Source of the DNA: Streptomyces sp. NBC_00878
GTDB taxonomy: Bacteria > Actinomycetota > Actinomycetes > Streptomycetales > Streptomycetaceae
DNA: 64,000 bases
Assembly (NCBI RefSeq): GCF_026341515.1
Contig: NZ_JAPEOK010000001.1
Coordinates: 6,696,001 to 6,760,000 of the forward strand
Direction of reading: 5' to 3'
In this document: positions 42,983 to 51,517 of the stretch, piece after piece
Numbering within the stretch: the first letter of the stretch is position 1
Layout: every line of letters starts with the position of its first letter
The notes under the pieces: generated by a model
What the model was told of the DNA's origin: nothing
What the model saw: the letters and a program-made list of their open reading frames with translations, nothing else
Database searches by the model: none
Program-made: the position numbers and the translations under genes

Positions 42983-43729
42983 TCATCCGGAGGGTCGCGG
43001 GCGGTCCGGGTCGGTCCGATCGGTCCGGCTGTTCCGCCAGGTCCAGGCGGCGATGCCGACGCGATTGCGTACGTCGAGTTTGCGCTGGATGTTGGCCACA
43101 TGGGTTTTGGCGGTGCCGGCCGTGATGAAGAGTGCGGTGCCGATCTCCGCGTTGGTCCGTCCCTGGGCCACGAGCCGGGCGACCTCGGCTTCCCTGTCGG
43201 TCAGTGGTTCCGTCAGTGGTTCCAGCAGTGGTTCCGCCAGTGCTTCCGTCGGGCTCAGGTGGTGGTCGCTGGAGCGGGGAGCGAGGTGGCGCAGCAGCCG
43301 TACGGTGACGGATGGGCTGATGAGGACGTCTCCTGCCATGGCGGCGCGGACCGCTTCGGTGAGCAGGGCGGGGCCGGAGCGCTTGAGCAGGAAGCCGCAT
43401 GCGCCGTTGGCCAGGGCCGTGTACACGTATTCGTCGAGGTCGAAGGTGGTGACGACGATGACCTTGGTCGGTTGCGCGGCGTCGGGCCCGGCCAGGACGC
43501 GGGTGACCTCCAGGCCGTCCGGTCCGGGCATACGGATGTCGGCCAGGACGACGTCGGGACGGAGCCGGCGGGCGCGCTCGATGGCGGTGGCACCGTCGGC
43601 GGCCTCGCCCACGGTGCGCATGTCGGGTTGCGCGTCCAGGATCATCCGGAAGCCGATCCGGATGTCGCGTTGGTCATCGGCCACCAGGATCCGGATGGGT
43701 GTCGCGGTCATCGGGTCCGTGGTGGCCAT
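42983..43729 (-). CDS. NarL/LuxR-family response regulator
   Basis: 248 residues from ATG 43729, with GGAGG just upstream. The receiver domain (IRILVADDQRDIRIGFRMIL, phospho-acceptor Asp in VVLADIRMPGPDG, VIVVTTFD, lysine in FLLKRSGP) is followed by a linker with PLLEPLTEPLTD repeats. The LuxR HTH comes last (REAEVARLVAQGRTNAEIGT, ITAGTAKTHVANIQRKL). It is the partner of the overlapping histidine kinase (22-base overlap). Confidence 0.93.
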   Translation of the reverse strand: MATTDPMTATPIRILVADDQRDIRIGFRMILDAQPDMRTVGEAADGATAIERARRLRPDVVLADIRMPGPDGLEVTRVLAGPDAAQPTKVIVVTTFDLDEYVYTALANGACGFLLKRSGPALLTEAVRAAMAGDVLISPSVTVRLLRHLAPRSSDHHLSPTEALAEPLLEPLTEPLTDREAEVARLVAQGRTNAEIGTALFITAGTAKTHVANIQRKLDVRNRVGIAAWTWRNSRTDRTDPDRPRPSG

Positions 43730-45048
43730 GGTTCCTCCGGTGTCGTCGACAAGGTCGCTCGCGTGGGCGTCCGCGCCGAGGCGGACATCGGCAGGACGGC
43801 CGTGACCTGCCAGGTGCCCGGGGCGGTGGGGCCCGCCGTGAGCGTGCCGCCGAGCGCCTCCACGCGTTCGGCCAGGCTGATGAGGCCGAGACCGTGGCGG
43901 CGGTGCGCACCGCCGACGGTGTACGCGGGTACCGCGTCCTGACGGCCCGCCGGGGCACGGCCGTTGGAGACGACGACAACCAGGCATGAGCCGCTGCCCT
44001 CGTCGCCCGTGCGCTCCTGGTCGTCGGGGTCCTCGGGGCCGCCCGGGCCGCCCGGGCCGTCGTCGCAACCAATGCTGATCTCGACGTGGGCGGCTGTGGG
44101 GGCATGGCGGCGGATGTTGGTCAGGGCTTCGGTCACCACCCGGTAGGCGGTGGCGGCCGTCTCCCGGTCCGACGCGGCAGCCGCCTCGTGGTCGACGTGC
44201 AGGCGGGGGACCGAGGGGCCGATGGCCGCGAAGTGACCGACCAGGGCGGGAAGGTCGGCCAGCGTGGGCACTCGGGGCGGGCCGGGGCCGACGGCCGGTT
44301 CGTCGTCCGTGCCCCGCAGCATGTGCACCGTACGTTCCATCGAGGCGAGGGCTCTCTGCCCCGCCTCCTCGATGCGTTTCAGGGCCGCGCCGACCTCGGG
44401 CTGCCCGGCCAGTACATGGGTGGCGGCCTGAGCCTGGACCACCATGCCGGTGACGTCGTGGGCGACGAAGTCGTGCAGGTCCCGGGCGAGTTCCAGGCGC
44501 TGGGTCCGGCGGGCCGCCGCGACGGAGCGCGCCCATGCCTCGTCCATCGAGCGCAGATGCAGGCCCACGGAGACGGCGACGGCGGCCCCCAGCGACCAGT
44601 AGGCCGTCGTCAGGAGCATGTTGGACAGTGACTCGGGCCACACGACACGTACCATCAGCCCGGCCTCGGCCAGGCAGATCACTGCGATGGCGACCGCGGC
44701 CCGGCCGAGCGTCGCCGCCCGCCTGCACACCAGCACGGTCAGTACCAGGAGCGCCCCGGCCTCTCCCACGCCCCACACGGCGATCGGGACTGTCACCCCG
44801 CCGCCGACGAGCAGCACCGGGGTCACCCCGGCCGAGACGAACGCGGCGAGTCCGGCCAGAGCGGCGGTCCAGGGCAGGGTGCGCTCGGGGAACACGATGA
44901 GGACGACGACCGCGGCCACCGCGAGGACGGCGGGGAGCGGGGCCAGCGGACCGGCGGTGACCCATCCGACGACGGCCAGCACGCCCACCCCGGCGGCGGC
45001 CGCCCCCGGTAACCACGACCGCACCCGCTCCCACCCTCCACCGGACAT
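43708..45048 (-). CDS. Sensor histidine kinase (HisKA_3 type)
   Basis: About 446 residues from ATG 45048; a TTG nine bases upstream, closer to GGAGGT, is an alternative start. Five or six membrane helices (WLPGAAAAGVGVLAVVGWVT and following) precede the HisKA_3 dimerisation helix with the phospho-histidine (ELARDLHDFVAHDVTGMVVQ). An ATPase domain follows (EALTNIRRHAPTAAHVEISI, HGLGLISLAERVEALGG). A Gly/Pro/Asp-rich loop interrupts the ATPase domain. No large extracellular domain is present, so the signal is probably sensed within the membrane. Confidence 0.9.
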   Translation of the reverse strand: MSGGGWERVRSWLPGAAAAGVGVLAVVGWVTAGPLAPLPAVLAVAAVVVLIVFPERTLPWTAALAGLAAFVSAGVTPVLLVGGGVTVPIAVWGVGEAGALLVLTVLVCRRAATLGRAAVAIAVICLAEAGLMVRVVWPESLSNMLLTTAYWSLGAAVAVSVGLHLRSMDEAWARSVAAARRTQRLELARDLHDFVAHDVTGMVVQAQAATHVLAGQPEVGAALKRIEEAGQRALASMERTVHMLRGTDDEPAVGPGPPRVPTLADLPALVGHFAAIGPSVPRLHVDHEAAAASDRETAATAYRVVTEALTNIRRHAPTAAHVEISIGCDDGPGGPGGPEDPDDQERTGDEGSGSCLVVVVSNGRAPAGRQDAVPAYTVGGAHRRHGLGLISLAERVEALGGTLTAGPTAPGTWQVTAVLPMSASARTPTRATLSTTPEEPWPPRTR

Positions 45049-45277
45049 GCAGCTCAACGTACCTCCGGCGGCGCGCGCACCGCGATCTGCCGAACGGCAG
45101 AGGACGGCCGACGTCCAACGGTCGGTTTCCGCCGTACGGCAGATGGCGGGCCCGACCGACACACCACGACGCTGGTGAGCAGTCCAGGCCCGGGTCCAGA
45201 CCCGGACCGGACCCGAACCCGACGCCGAACCGGACGCCGAACCGGCGGGAACCACACCTCACCGATGGAGGACTGAC

Positions 45278-45934
45278 ATGACGTTACGCTCGCCCGCGTC
45301 AGATCAGCGGCACACTGCCCGGCGGACCGGTCTACGTCGGCCCCTCGCCCTGGCCGCCGCGGCGGTGTTCGCTCTCGCCACGGGCGCGAACGCGGCCACC
45401 GCCCCGGCCCCGGACCCGGCAGGCGGCCACCTCACGGCGACGAGTGAACTCACCGAACCCACGGGATCAGCCGGACCAGCCGGACCAGCCGAAGCCACCG
45501 GATCGGCCGGATCGGCCGGATCCGCACTTCCGCAGCTCAAGCGACTCATCGAGCGGCAGGCCGACGCGTGGAACCGAGGAGACGGCGCGGCCTTCGCCAA
45601 CACCTACGCCGAGGACGCCGAGTTCATCACTTTCGACGGCACGCACCTGCGCGGCCGGCCGGAGATGGCCCGCAACTTCCAGATCTACTTCGACAACTAC
45701 ACGAAAGGGACCCGCCTGGTCTTCACCAAGGTACCCGTGACGCTCCGCTACCCGACGCCCACGACCGCCGTCGTGATCACCAACGGCTGTGTCGCCAACC
45801 CCGGTGAGCCGGAATGCCGCCCGGACAGCCACTCCGTCCAGACCTACGTGGCCGTTCACCGGGAGCGAGGCTGGGAGCTCGTTTCCTTCCAGAACACCCG
45901 GGTCCAGAACCTCCTCCCACCGCCACGGACCTGA
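45278..45934 (+). CDS. Secreted SnoaL/DUF4440-like protein (SgcJ/EcaC family)
   Basis: 218 residues from ATG 45278 (GGAGG seven bases upstream). A signal peptide (about 18-42, RRPLALAAAAVFALATGANA) and a Pro/Ala/Gly-rich spacer with GSAGPAGPAEATGSAGSAGS repeats precede an NTF2-like domain (LKRLIERQADAWNRGDGAAF, EDAEFITFDGTHLRGRPEMA, TYVAVHRERGWELVSFQNTR). NTF2-like proteins of this kind bind small molecules; no catalytic function is shown. It faces away from the two-component genes across a 229-base shared promoter region and may be their target. Confidence 0.85.
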   Translation: MTLRSPASDQRHTARRTGLRRPLALAAAAVFALATGANAATAPAPDPAGGHLTATSELTEPTGSAGPAGPAEATGSAGSAGSALPQLKRLIERQADAWNRGDGAAFANTYAEDAEFITFDGTHLRGRPEMARNFQIYFDNYTKGTRLVFTKVPVTLRYPTPTTAVVITNGCVANPGEPECRPDSHSVQTYVAVHRERGWELVSFQNTRVQNLLPPPRT

Positions 45935-46062
45935 CCGGCGCCCGCTTTGGTCCCGGGCCAGGGCGTGGCCGGGGGCGAACGCTTCGCCCCCCACCCGTTT
46001 GCTTCCGTTGCGCCCCATTCGCGCCCTGCCCCAGGCCGTAGACCACCCGCAGGCTCGAACTC

Positions 46063-46443
46063 ATGGGGGATACAAGCGAGTCGAGCATCATCCCGATATC
46101 CGGCCCCGATGGACACCGGCAATCGCCACCGGACGCGCCGCGAGCGTGGGAGAACACCGACCGCGCCCAGGCTGTGATGGAGGGTGCCGCCGGGCCCGAG
46201 CCGCCGGCCGGCCCCACCTGCCCCAACTGCGGGCTGGTCGGCGACCGGCATGTCACGTACTACGGCATACACGTTCTCCTTGAGCCGGGTATGCCTGTGC
46301 CCGCGCACATGGTGCCCGCCTGGCACCGCTGGTACGTCGACTCCAACGGGACGGCATGGAACAGCCGCGAGGACGAGCCCGCGCCTGGCGCCGTGTGCCG
46401 GATACCGCATCAGATCGCTTGTCCGGGCTCGAACCGAAACTGA
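46063..46443 (+). CDS. DUF6083-like small protein
   Basis: 126 residues from ATG 46063. A hydrophilic head precedes GPTCPNCGLVGDRHVTYYGI, a CPNCG zinc-ribbon-like motif, and AWHRWYVDSNGTAWNSREDE, ending IPHQIACPG. The pattern is that of a Streptomyces family of small cysteine-containing proteins often found near tRNA genes and islands. Function unknown. A 16-bp terminator follows, then the left boundary of the integrated element. Confidence 0.75.
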   Translation: MGDTSESSIIPISGPDGHRQSPPDAPRAWENTDRAQAVMEGAAGPEPPAGPTCPNCGLVGDRHVTYYGIHVLLEPGMPVPAHMVPAWHRWYVDSNGTAWNSREDEPAPGAVCRIPHQIACPGSNRN

Positions 46444-46448
46444 CGGCC

Positions 46449-46485
46449 AAAGGGGCGGCACCTCTTCCGAGGTGCCGCCCCTTTT
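46449..46485. terminator. Terminator at the left edge of the island
   Basis: AAAGGGGCGGCACCTC (46449-46464) pairs with 46469-46484, loop TTCC, T-rich on both strands. Its sequence resembles the one at 53585, so it is probably the original tRNA-Cys terminator displaced by integration. It can also serve the gene ending at 46443. Confidence 0.8.
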
Positions 46486-46490
46486 GTTAT

Positions 46491-46549
46491 GCCTGTTCAG
46501 GCGCTTGAGGCCGTGGCGGGAATTGAACCCACGTGCCTCGCTTTGCAGG
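46491..46549. repeat. attL: 59-bp duplication of the tRNA-Cys 3' half
   Basis: These 59 bases are identical, apart from one base, to 53624-53682. Bases 46508-46549 are the 3' part of the tRNA-Cys gene, from the anticodon loop to the discriminator. The tRNA cannot be completed here because the sequence diverges after GCTTTGCAGG. This is the displaced fragment left by tRNA-targeted integration. Confidence 0.88.
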
Positions 46550-46737
46550 TTTGTCCTGGCGGGTCAGGGGGTGGTCCAGACGTGTTCGCGCCCGTTCAAC
46601 GCTGTACGGACGCTCTACCCGGTGAGGCAGCGTGAACGGGTCCGGACGGCCGCGCACGACTACGAATGAGACGGAAACTGAGACGGAGCCAGGGCCACTG
46701 ACCTGGGCGGTGTCTCGGGGAGGGGACTTGCAACGAG

Positions 46738-47505
46738 CTATGCGCTGCACAGTCTCCGTCCGTCGGAGTGCTTAGGGCACCAGCGGTAGTAGCTGTCATC
46801 GAGGTTACGGCTGTGCGTTGCCCGGCCGTGCCGGGGCCGCCATCCAAGCCAGTGGCGGGTGTTGCAGCGATTGCACAGCGGCGCGCGTACGAATCCGTGG
46901 GTGTGGCAGTGGTCCCACACGACTGCTCTCACGGTCATGCAACACGCGCACATGAACTGTGCCGCGGTCGGCCAGTTTCGTCGGCCAGTGCGATCGACGC
47001 GGTAGCGCTCACCCGCCAAATTGCCGTCGTACACCGTGGCGTCCGCGTCGCTGCCCCTCGCGCCGTATACAACCGCTGTGCGCGTGCACTCGCCTCGGTC
47101 CGCCACCACTGCGTCCCCGACGCGTTCGAACCACCCGGCGGCATCCTGTCCGTGGTGCGCCCCGAGGCACGAGCAGTGACACTCAGCGCCCATTGCTTCC
47201 AAACATGCCCTGGTGCACTGCGACAGCCTCGACATATCTCGCCAGAGCACGATGAACCCGTACCGGTCGACCGCCGCTGTCACCAGCCGCACGAGGCTAC
47301 TGCGTGGCAGGTTCCATCGGTCGTCATTGAAGTCCGGAGAACGAATGCCCACCGTCTCGTGGAGCCAACGGCGGTTGCCTTTCCGCGGCGGGAGCTTGGC
47401 GACGACCTGTCCGTTCAGAGGGAGCCACACCAACGCCACTGGGCCCACCCCGGGTTGGGTGACTGCGTGTCCATCGACGATGCGAACCGGTAAGTCGTCC
47501 GTCAT
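46738..47505 (-). CDS. Endonuclease VII-like HNH protein
   Basis: 255 residues from ATG 47505 (GTGGGA upstream). The C-terminal 90 residues carry the recombination endonuclease VII signature: FMCACCMTVRAVVWDHCHTH and GFVRAPLCNRCNTRHWLG, two zinc Cys pairs around the DHCH active site. The N-terminal 165 residues (VALVWLPLNGQVVAKLPPRK) are not recognised. Phage T4 endonuclease VII resolves branched DNA; actinobacterial homologues are common on phages and integrative elements. It is the only gene of the left part of the element. Confidence 0.72.
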   Translation of the reverse strand: MTDDLPVRIVDGHAVTQPGVGPVALVWLPLNGQVVAKLPPRKGNRRWLHETVGIRSPDFNDDRWNLPRSSLVRLVTAAVDRYGFIVLWRDMSRLSQCTRACLEAMGAECHCSCLGAHHGQDAAGWFERVGDAVVADRGECTRTAVVYGARGSDADATVYDGNLAGERYRVDRTGRRNWPTAAQFMCACCMTVRAVVWDHCHTHGFVRAPLCNRCNTRHWLGWRPRHGRATHSRNLDDSYYRWCPKHSDGRRLCSA

Positions 47506-47683
47506 GATCCCACGGTGGCATGAAGACCGGGAGTGAGGAACCCCGCCTCCTGATTGTCGGGGCTGGTCAGAGCATGTTCCGGACACGTTCAGAGCCGTAC
47601 CGTGGGTGTGCGTTGTACGGGCACCACGGCGACAGGTAGACGCCAGGAGCCGGACCGCTGCTGCTGTTCGGCCTCTGGGTCAG

Positions 47684-47734
47684 TGGAAGCTGCGATTCGA
47701 ACTCGTGAAGGGCCGTCCCCAACACGCTTTCCAA
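47684..47734 (-). pseudogene. tRNA-Ser(GGA) 3' fragment
   Basis: On the reverse strand it reads TTGGAAAGCGTG (anticodon loop and stem as in tRNA-Ser GGA), TTGGGGACGGCCCTTC (long variable arm) and CACGAGTTCGAATC (T arm), then decays. The 5' half is missing. It joins, exactly at CTTTCCAA, a non-coding segment repeated at 50215. It looks like an attachment-site remnant of an element that targeted tRNA-Ser. Confidence 0.6.
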
Positions 47735-47828
47735 CTGTCCGCTTGGCCGTACGGGGACGTCCGTGGGGGTTCACGCGGCAGGTCAGACGGGGGGCGCGTA
47801 CGGGTGTGAACGGTGGCGTCCATCAGTG
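47727..47828. repeat. Long direct repeat, copy A left part (interrupted by the IS)
   Basis: 102 bases starting at CTTTCCAACTGTCCGC match 50215-50316 base for base in length, with few substitutions. The copy resumes after the insertion at 48706-48739. It may be the arm region of an attachment site. Confidence 0.8.
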
Positions 47829-48700
47829 AGCTTCTTCAGCGTTGCCGCTCCAGGGTGAGGATGGCTTTGGAGATTGACGTCATGCGGTTTGGGCTGCATC
47901 GGGATCTGCGGAAGATCTGCCAGGCTTGGAGGCGTGCGACGCCACGTTCGACGGGTGCCCGTGCCGAGGCCAGGGCCCGGTTGACGGTCTTCTCGGTGAG
48001 AGTGAGTTCCTGCAGGAGCCTGCGTTTGATGCCCGTGGTCACCCAGGGACCGCCGCCCTGGTAGGCGAGATCGGCCAGGACGGGGACGCCCTGGCGCTCG
48101 CAGATGGATAATCCGGTGCGTGCGGGCGGCGGTCATGTCGTGGGCTCGGCCCGGCAATGCGGGTGAGAGCCATAGCAGTCGGCCGCTCGGATCGGTGACC
48201 ACCTGCACGTTCACCCCGTGCCGGCGGTGCTTGTGGGAGTAGTCGGCCCGTCCGTCGCCGACCCGGTCGCACTCGGCGAGCGTGCCGTCCAGCAGGACGA
48301 AGTCCGCATCGGTCTCGCGCAGGACCTTCAGCAGACCCGGGGCGCGTTCGGCGAGCAGGTGGATGACTGCACTGGTGTAGGCGTGGGCGGTGGACTCGCT
48401 GATCCCGAACCCGGCAGCGATCTTCGCCAGGGTGGTGTGTTCGCGCAGGTACACCAGTGCCACCATCGCGCGCTGGGACGGGCGGAGCTTGCAGCGCCGG
48501 TCGCCCTCACGGGTGACGACGAGCATGGTGACCCACTCCACGAGTGCATGGGGCAGGTCGAGTGCGGCAGGATGGATGACCAACGAGGTCCCCGAGCAGC
48601 GTGGTTGAGACGTCAGACATCTCGATCAACAGCTCGGGGGCCTCGCTCGTTGCGCTTCGCGGACCGTCACCTGATCGGTGGTGGCCAGCTCGAAGAAGCT
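47829..48700 (-). mobile_element. IS5-family insertion sequence, 872 bp
   Basis: It is flanked by CAGTG target duplications (47824-47828 and 48701-48705). Its ends are AGCTTCTTC and GAAGAAGCT, with further partial inverted identity inside. The homologous, uninterrupted segment at 50215-50350 carries CAGCG at the same point and shows the empty site, so the boundaries are defined to the base. Confidence 0.88.
47836..48583 (-). pseudogene. IS5-type (DDE_Tnp_4) transposase, frameshifted
   Basis: From ATG 48583 the frame encodes the HTH region ([40 protein letters not shown]) and DDE motifs ([35 protein letters not shown]). Near 48109 the frame breaks after ARTHRII; the family sequence continues two bases out of register ([37 protein letters not shown]) to the stop at 47836. 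A two-base deletion explains it. The IS5 group does include elements with programmed frameshifting, but the late position argues for decay. Confidence 0.8.
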
Positions 48701-48705
48701 CAGTG

Positions 48706-48739
48706 CACTGGACAAAGACCAGGACAGCGAGCGGTTCTG
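48706..48739. repeat. Long direct repeat, copy A right part
   Basis: 34 bases (CACTGGACAAAGACCAGGAC and on to GCGGTTCTG) continue copy A after the IS and match 50317-50350. Confidence 0.75.
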
Positions 48740-49012
48740 AGTCGCGAGGTCTCAGGGCGGTTCATCAAGTCGGCGGTCGCTGCCGTGTCCAGGCACGTCT
48801 GCGTACGGCGATGAACGAGACGGAACTGAGACGGGTGCGGCCTCCCCTGAGGTAGAAACGCTCGCCCTGTCGCTCAGGCAGCGACGCACCTGAGTTAAAA
48901 CTGGGGACAGGCGGCAGCCAGCAATGCGACGATCTCATACGTCACCTTCTATTCGACGCACGCCCCGAAAAAGCGACTCGCCAGCACGACTATTATTCTG
49001 AAAGGCGCCGTC
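48740..49012. other. Non-coding upstream region of the cargo cluster
   Basis: No supported gene. It includes GAGACGGAACTGAGACGG near 48819, a motif also found near both ends of the element (about 46668 and 53558). Base composition falls sharply toward A/T from about 48880. Confidence 0.4.
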
Positions 49013-50167
49013 ATGCCGAACGCGGAAAACGTACCAGAATTCGCACAACTAAATAATGGTATGAAGCCAGAAGACTTGAAAGAGGCCATCAGTCGTTCGG
49101 GGTACCCGTTTCAGGCCACAACGGCCGCATCCTTGCGTAATCGACTCGCGCGGCATTTTAACGATGTCAATATTCAAGAAGAATGGGAGTACATTGATTC
49201 TGAGACGCAACAGGCAAGGAGCGTAGACATCCTTGCAGATATCGGGGTCCTGAACTTCGACCGCCGAGTTTATAAAGCCCCCGCAATGCCGCTCTTTTGT
49301 CGATTGAATTTGGTCGTCGAGTGCAAACAGAGCGAGAACCCGTATATATTTTTCCTTCGGGAGGCTCCGCCAGAGGGGGCGCCATCTTTCCCGGAAATGT
49401 TCGGACCCATAAAGGAAGCAGTCAAGGTATTTGAAAGAAGCGAAGAGGGTGATATCTCGGACCGCGCAGCGATACTCAATGTTCGAGATCTACTCGGATT
49501 CTACGAGTTTGACTTTGTGCTGCCTCCCTTGCCTTACGCGGTGTCCCTGGCGAAAGCGCTCAGGAGTAAATCGAAGGTGGAGGTTACGGGGGAGGAGACG
49601 TACCGGGCCCTAACGTACCCGCTCTTGAAGGCCGTAGATCACCTCAGAGCTACAGTAGAAGCGGGCTCGAATTCCCAATTTCAGGAGCGATTTATCGTCC
49701 CTATCGCTGTGGTTAGAGCGCCAATGGTTGGCAGTATTTTTTCGCCAGAAGGGGAGCAGAGGCTGATTTCCCTGCCATGGGTCAGGGTGAGTAGGCTCGA
49801 ACCCGTTCGAAATACTGCCGAAGGGAAAAATGTGGGTACCTTGGTTCGATATTATGACGTGGTCCATGAATCCTATCTTGACACCTACATGGATGCTCTT
49901 GCCGAGGCTCTCATCAAGATTTCTAGACGGATCATGGAGCATCCGGACGAGCTTCGTTCTGGCACCGGATCTAGTAACTCCTTCGTGCAGCCATATAGAT
50001 CACTTGAGGTGCTCCCGGATGATTTTAGGGAGAGCGGTGAAAAGTTGCCCACGTACATGAAGGCCATATATCCAAGTGTCACCCTGGAGGATGACCAGGA
50101 GGGTGATCGCCATTCCGTTGGAGGAGCCAATTTTATCGGCTGGACATTTCCAAACCTCCGCATGTGA
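49013..50167 (+). CDS. PD-(D/E)XK-like protein of unknown family (low-GC cargo)
   Basis: 384 residues from ATG 49013 (GAAAGGCG upstream). Residues about 55-110 read EEWEYIDSETQQARSVDILA, then RLNLVVECKQSENPYIFF. Asp72 and Glu103-x-Lys105 on neighbouring predicted strands form the PD-(D/E)XK nuclease pattern seen in restriction enzymes. The remaining 270 residues are mixed alpha/beta without a motif I recognise. Codon use and GC content are far lower than in the flanks, which points to recent transfer from a lower-GC host. It could be a restriction or defence nuclease; no methyltransferase is beside it. Confidence 0.7.
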   Translation: MPNAENVPEFAQLNNGMKPEDLKEAISRSGYPFQATTAASLRNRLARHFNDVNIQEEWEYIDSETQQARSVDILADIGVLNFDRRVYKAPAMPLFCRLNLVVECKQSENPYIFFLREAPPEGAPSFPEMFGPIKEAVKVFERSEEGDISDRAAILNVRDLLGFYEFDFVLPPLPYAVSLAKALRSKSKVEVTGEETYRALTYPLLKAVDHLRATVEAGSNSQFQERFIVPIAVVRAPMVGSIFSPEGEQRLISLPWVRVSRLEPVRNTAEGKNVGTLVRYYDVVHESYLDTYMDALAEALIKISRRIMEHPDELRSGTGSSNSFVQPYRSLEVLPDDFRESGEKLPTYMKAIYPSVTLEDDQEGDRHSVGGANFIGWTFPNLRM

Positions 50168-50214
50168 TCTTGGCGCGTTTAATGGCGTCCACTCTCGCGC
50201 GGACGTCGTGCCCA

Positions 50215-50350
50215 CTTTCCAACTGTCCGCGTGGCCGTATGGGGGCGTTCATGGGGGTTCACGCGGCAGGTCAGATGGGGTGCGCGTACGGCGGTGAACG
50301 GTGGCGTCCGTCAGCGCACTGGACAAAGATCAGGGCAACGAGCGGTTCTG
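50215..50350. repeat. Long direct repeat, copy B (uninterrupted)
   Basis: 136 bases matching copy A (47727-47828 plus 48706-48739) with about 90 percent identity by eye. It starts at CTTTCCAA, the tRNA-Ser anticodon-loop sequence, and is not interrupted by the IS. Confidence 0.8.
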
Positions 50351-50608
50351 TCCGGGCTGGCCAAAGCGTCATCCGATGACCCGGATCACCTTGTTTTGTA
50401 AGGGACCCTGAGCGCAGCAGCCCGATAGTGGTGGACATACCTGGGGTGCCATGGTAGATGCTCACTTTTGAGATTTGAGGTTTGAAAGCACCCCGTACGG
50501 CCTACGGCTTCGTGCTCTAGCTGGACGCTCTCAATGTGCGCAACGGTAGATCCTGTGGCAGCTTGGTATTGCCCAGACGAGCTGCGGATGAGACGGGACG
50601 GAGGCATC

Positions 50609-50920
50609 ATGGCGGCTAGTAGTGCTTCTCGTCGGAATCTTAAAGCGAAGGCTGGACTGGCGAAGAAGCGTAGAGGGAAACAAGGCAAGCGCATCAAGGA
50701 ATCCGTTGATTTGCTCGAAATGGAGTATCGTTCTGGGAATATCGACACTCGGGGCTTGATTCAAGGTATGGCTCAAATAAAGAGCTATGCGACTCGGATG
50801 CTTGATGGGCAGTGCAGGATTCAGACGCCGTACGCGCCACTGCGTGCGATTTTGGGCAAGGATGGCTTTCGTTATTGCTGCACCCATAAGCCGGTACGGC
50901 ACTGCTCAAAAGCGCCTTAG
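50609..50920 (+). CDS. Small basic protein of unknown function
   Basis: 103 residues from ATG 50609, preceded by GGACGGAGG; an ATG at 50534 would add 25 residues without a ribosome binding site. The N-terminus is strongly basic (SRRNLKAKAGLAKKRRGKQG), followed by a predicted helix (ESVDLLEMEYRSGNIDTRGL) and a C-terminus with cysteine and histidine (YCCTHKPVRHC). It may bind nucleic acid. It is separated by 21 bases from the membrane-protein gene and probably co-transcribed with it. Confidence 0.55.
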   Translation: MAASSASRRNLKAKAGLAKKRRGKQGKRIKESVDLLEMEYRSGNIDTRGLIQGMAQIKSYATRMLDGQCRIQTPYAPLRAILGKDGFRYCCTHKPVRHCSKAP

Positions 50921-50941
50921 TGAAGGGCTGGATGTAGAAGC

Positions 50942-51517
50942 ATGAGCAAGCTTGCCTCATTGCTCGCTACGCTCGCAGCCCCAATTGCTGCACTCCTCGG
51001 AGCGCTCCTTGCGTGGCTTTGGGTGGAGGGTGCGTTCTGGTTCGCACTTCTTGCCGTCATTGCCGTGGTACTCATCGGCTGTGTGCTCTATTGGATCGGC
51101 GTTCGGAGGATTCCAGTAGACCCCAAAGGTTCAATCCCGTGGCTGGAATGCCGCGCTCTAGCCTTGGGTGGGATGGCGGCGGCGGCGTCAGCTCTCGTAA
51201 TCCACGTGGCGATCTGGCTGAGCCCTGGAGACAAGGCCAGCGATGGCGTCAAGGAGATTCTTGGAGCGGTAAGCGGAGCCATTGCAGTCGCGCTGGCTGC
51301 TCTCTTTATCGATGCTTCCAAGGAAGCGGGATCAAAGTGGCTAGCCGATCCAATTAAGGGGGCCTTTCAAGAGGTATTTAAGTCACATCAATTTGATCCA
51401 GAGCAGCCAGCTGCTGTTGCCTTGTATGATGACGAAGGCGGCTGGGGATTCACAGAGAGGCGTCGGCGAGCTAAGGAAATCGCTGACGATATCGGCTTGC
51501 CTGTTCGATCGCCATAG
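50942..51517 (+). CDS. Four-helix membrane protein of unknown function
   Basis: 191 residues from ATG 50942. There are two N-terminal helices (LASLLATLAAPIAALLGALL and FWFALLAVIAVVLIGCVLYW) and two more after a short loop (LALGGMAAAASALVIHVAIW and ILGAVSGAIAVALAALFIDA). A 60-residue cytoplasmic tail follows (DPIKGAFQEVFKSHQFDPEQ). No family recognised. Base composition is lower in GC than the chromosome. It could be a membrane effector of the cargo cluster, but nothing in the sequence proves it. Confidence 0.65.
   Translation: MSKLASLLATLAAPIAALLGALLAWLWVEGAFWFALLAVIAVVLIGCVLYWIGVRRIPVDPKGSIPWLECRALALGGMAAAASALVIHVAIWLSPGDKASDGVKEILGAVSGAIAVALAALFIDASKEAGSKWLADPIKGAFQEVFKSHQFDPEQPAAVALYDDEGGWGFTERRRRAKEIADDIGLPVRSP

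Noticed and set aside
39346..43101. 1251-codon reverse-strand open frame over the molybdenum hydroxylase and SUKH-like genes
   Set aside because: It has the low-complexity composition of an antisense frame and spans several genes that have clear forward-strand domains.
46508..46549. Possible second tRNA-Cys gene
   Set aside because: Only the 3' half is present; after GCTTTGCAGG the sequence does not pair, so it is an attachment-site fragment.
48218..48814. Forward open frame across the IS5-type element
   Set aside because: It lies opposite a recognisable transposase and runs across the element end, so it is not a gene.
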